From the NCBI GenBank assembly GCA_005879015.1, contig VBMC01000174.1, forward strand, positions 1 to 5,315: a DNA stretch of 5,315 nt, given 5' to 3'. The position numbers and the translations under genes are program-made. The notes beneath the pieces are model-generated. The model made no database searches. It was not told the DNA's origin and was given only the letters and a program-made list of their open reading frames with translations. The DNA comes from Methanobacteriota archaeon. GTDB lineage: Archaea > Thermoplasmatota > Thermoplasmata > RBG-16-68-12. Below, piece after piece: positions 5,123 through 5,315 of the stretch (positions within the stretch are counted from its first letter, which is position 1; every line of letters starts with the position of its first letter).

Positions 5123-5315
5123 ATGGCGCGCGCCCTCGTGAAGACGCACATCCGCGGCTTCGACCAGGAGGTCCTCCGCGGAGGCATCCCGCAGGGGCAC
5201 GTCATCTTGATCCGCGGCGCGAGCGGCACGATGAAGTCGTCCCTGGCGTACTACGTCCTGTACCACAACGCCCTCGAGGGGACGCCCGGCCTGTACGTGA
5301 CGCTCGAACAGCCGG
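5123..5315 (+). CDS. KaiC-like ATPase, N-terminal part (3' partial)
   Basis: 64 residues are visible before the right edge. Seen: IRGFDQEVLRGGIPQGHVILI (10-30, entry strand pattern), Walker A GASGTMKS (32-39) and YVTLEQ (58-63), aligning almost residue for residue with the N-terminus of the single-domain KaiC-like gene. It again has Met before the P-loop Lys and Glu-Gln at the catalytic pair. The ATG at 5123 lies 9 bases after the previous stop. The upstream GAGAG-like stretch is only a weak ribosome site, so a start at the in-frame GTG at codon 6 cannot be excluded, but the ATG gives the same N-terminal length as the paralog. Walker B, the KMRG region and any C-terminal fusion partner lie beyond the window. 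Its close spacing suggests it belongs to the same transcription unit. Confidence 0.88.
   Translation, partial: MARALVKTHIRGFDQEVLRGGIPQGHVILIRGASGTMKSSLAYYVLYHNALEGTPGLYVTLEQP

Larger units (their letters stand above)
1..5315 (+). other. Probable single polycistronic unit of KaiC / GTPase / roadblock genes
   Basis: All seven genes lie on the plus strand. Junctions are ATGA overlap (266-269), zero gap (1453/1454), GTGA overlap (1840-1843), zero gap (2616/2617), 7 bases (3343-3349) and 9 bases (5114-5122). I see no AT-rich stretch that could serve as an archaeal TATA/BRE promoter and no terminator-like T-run anywhere inside. Both ends of the unit lie outside the window. Protein products fall into three linked classes (KaiC-like, small GTPase, roadblock), so the co-transcription call also makes functional sense. 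Confidence 0.75.

Noticed and set aside
3761..5266. Long minus-strand open frame (501 codons)
   Set aside because: It is antisense to the TPR-KaiC fusion. No domain is seen and composition is shadow-like.
2617..5315. A kaiABC-type circadian clock locus
   Set aside because: No kaiA- or kaiB-like gene is present and the KaiC-like proteins have one ATPase domain each, so only a KaiC-family relationship is supported.
1..5315. Promoters, terminators, CRISPR arrays, insertion sequences, tRNA or rRNA genes
   Set aside because: I scanned for AT-rich TATA-like boxes, T-runs, regular direct repeats, inverted-repeat ends and tRNA-like folds. Nothing convincing was found, and no non-coding gap exceeds 9 bases.

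Overview
The window is a dense, GC-rich (strongly G/C at third codon positions) stretch in which every base belongs to, or lies within 9 bases of, a plus-strand gene. It looks archaeal. Several single-domain KaiC/RadA-like (COG0467/RAD55-type) ATPases stand in a row, the ribosome-binding sites are of the GGTGA / GGAGGTG kind, and KaiC-like proteins are combined with zinc-ribbon, TPR and roadblock modules. A high-GC member of the Thermoplasmatota is my best guess, but no marker gene is present, so the lineage is an inference.

Layout: (1) 1-269, the C-terminal end of a KaiC-like ATPase cut by the window edge. (2) 266-1453, a two-domain protein: a KaiC-like domain that has lost its ATP-binding and catalytic motifs, fused to a complete small Ras-like GTPase of the COG2229 / conservon-CvnD type. 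(3) 1454-1843, a stand-alone roadblock/LC7 (MglB-like) protein. (4) 1840-2616, a second, paralogous roadblock protein with an extra cysteine-containing C-terminal domain. (5) 2617-3342, a single-domain KaiC-like ATPase. (6) 3350-5113, a zinc-ribbon + four-TPR + KaiC-like ATPase fusion. (7) 5123-5315, the N-terminal start of yet another KaiC-like ATPase, cut by the window edge. The junctions are 4-bp overlaps, zero-gap stop/start pairs, or gaps of 7 and 9 bases, so this is almost certainly one polycistronic unit. Its promoter and terminator lie outside the window.

How the parts may work together (inference): roadblock proteins are the usual partners and regulators of MglA/CvnD-type GTPases, for example MglB as a GTPase-activating protein for MglA. 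The GTPase domain is physically tied to a dead KaiC domain. KaiC-family proteins usually assemble into hexamers, so the dead domain could plug the GTPase/roadblock switch into a mixed ring or onto the active KaiC-like ATPases encoded next door. The Cys-bearing domain of gene 4 is a candidate input sensor, and the zinc-ribbon/TPR arm of gene 6 a candidate protein-binding platform. The individual families are known, and KaiC-like ATPases have been proposed before as signalling hubs in archaea. The points that look unusual here are the pseudo-KaiC-GTPase fusion next to a roadblock pair, and a Walker A variant (Gly to Met before the Lys) shared by all three intact KaiC P-loops.
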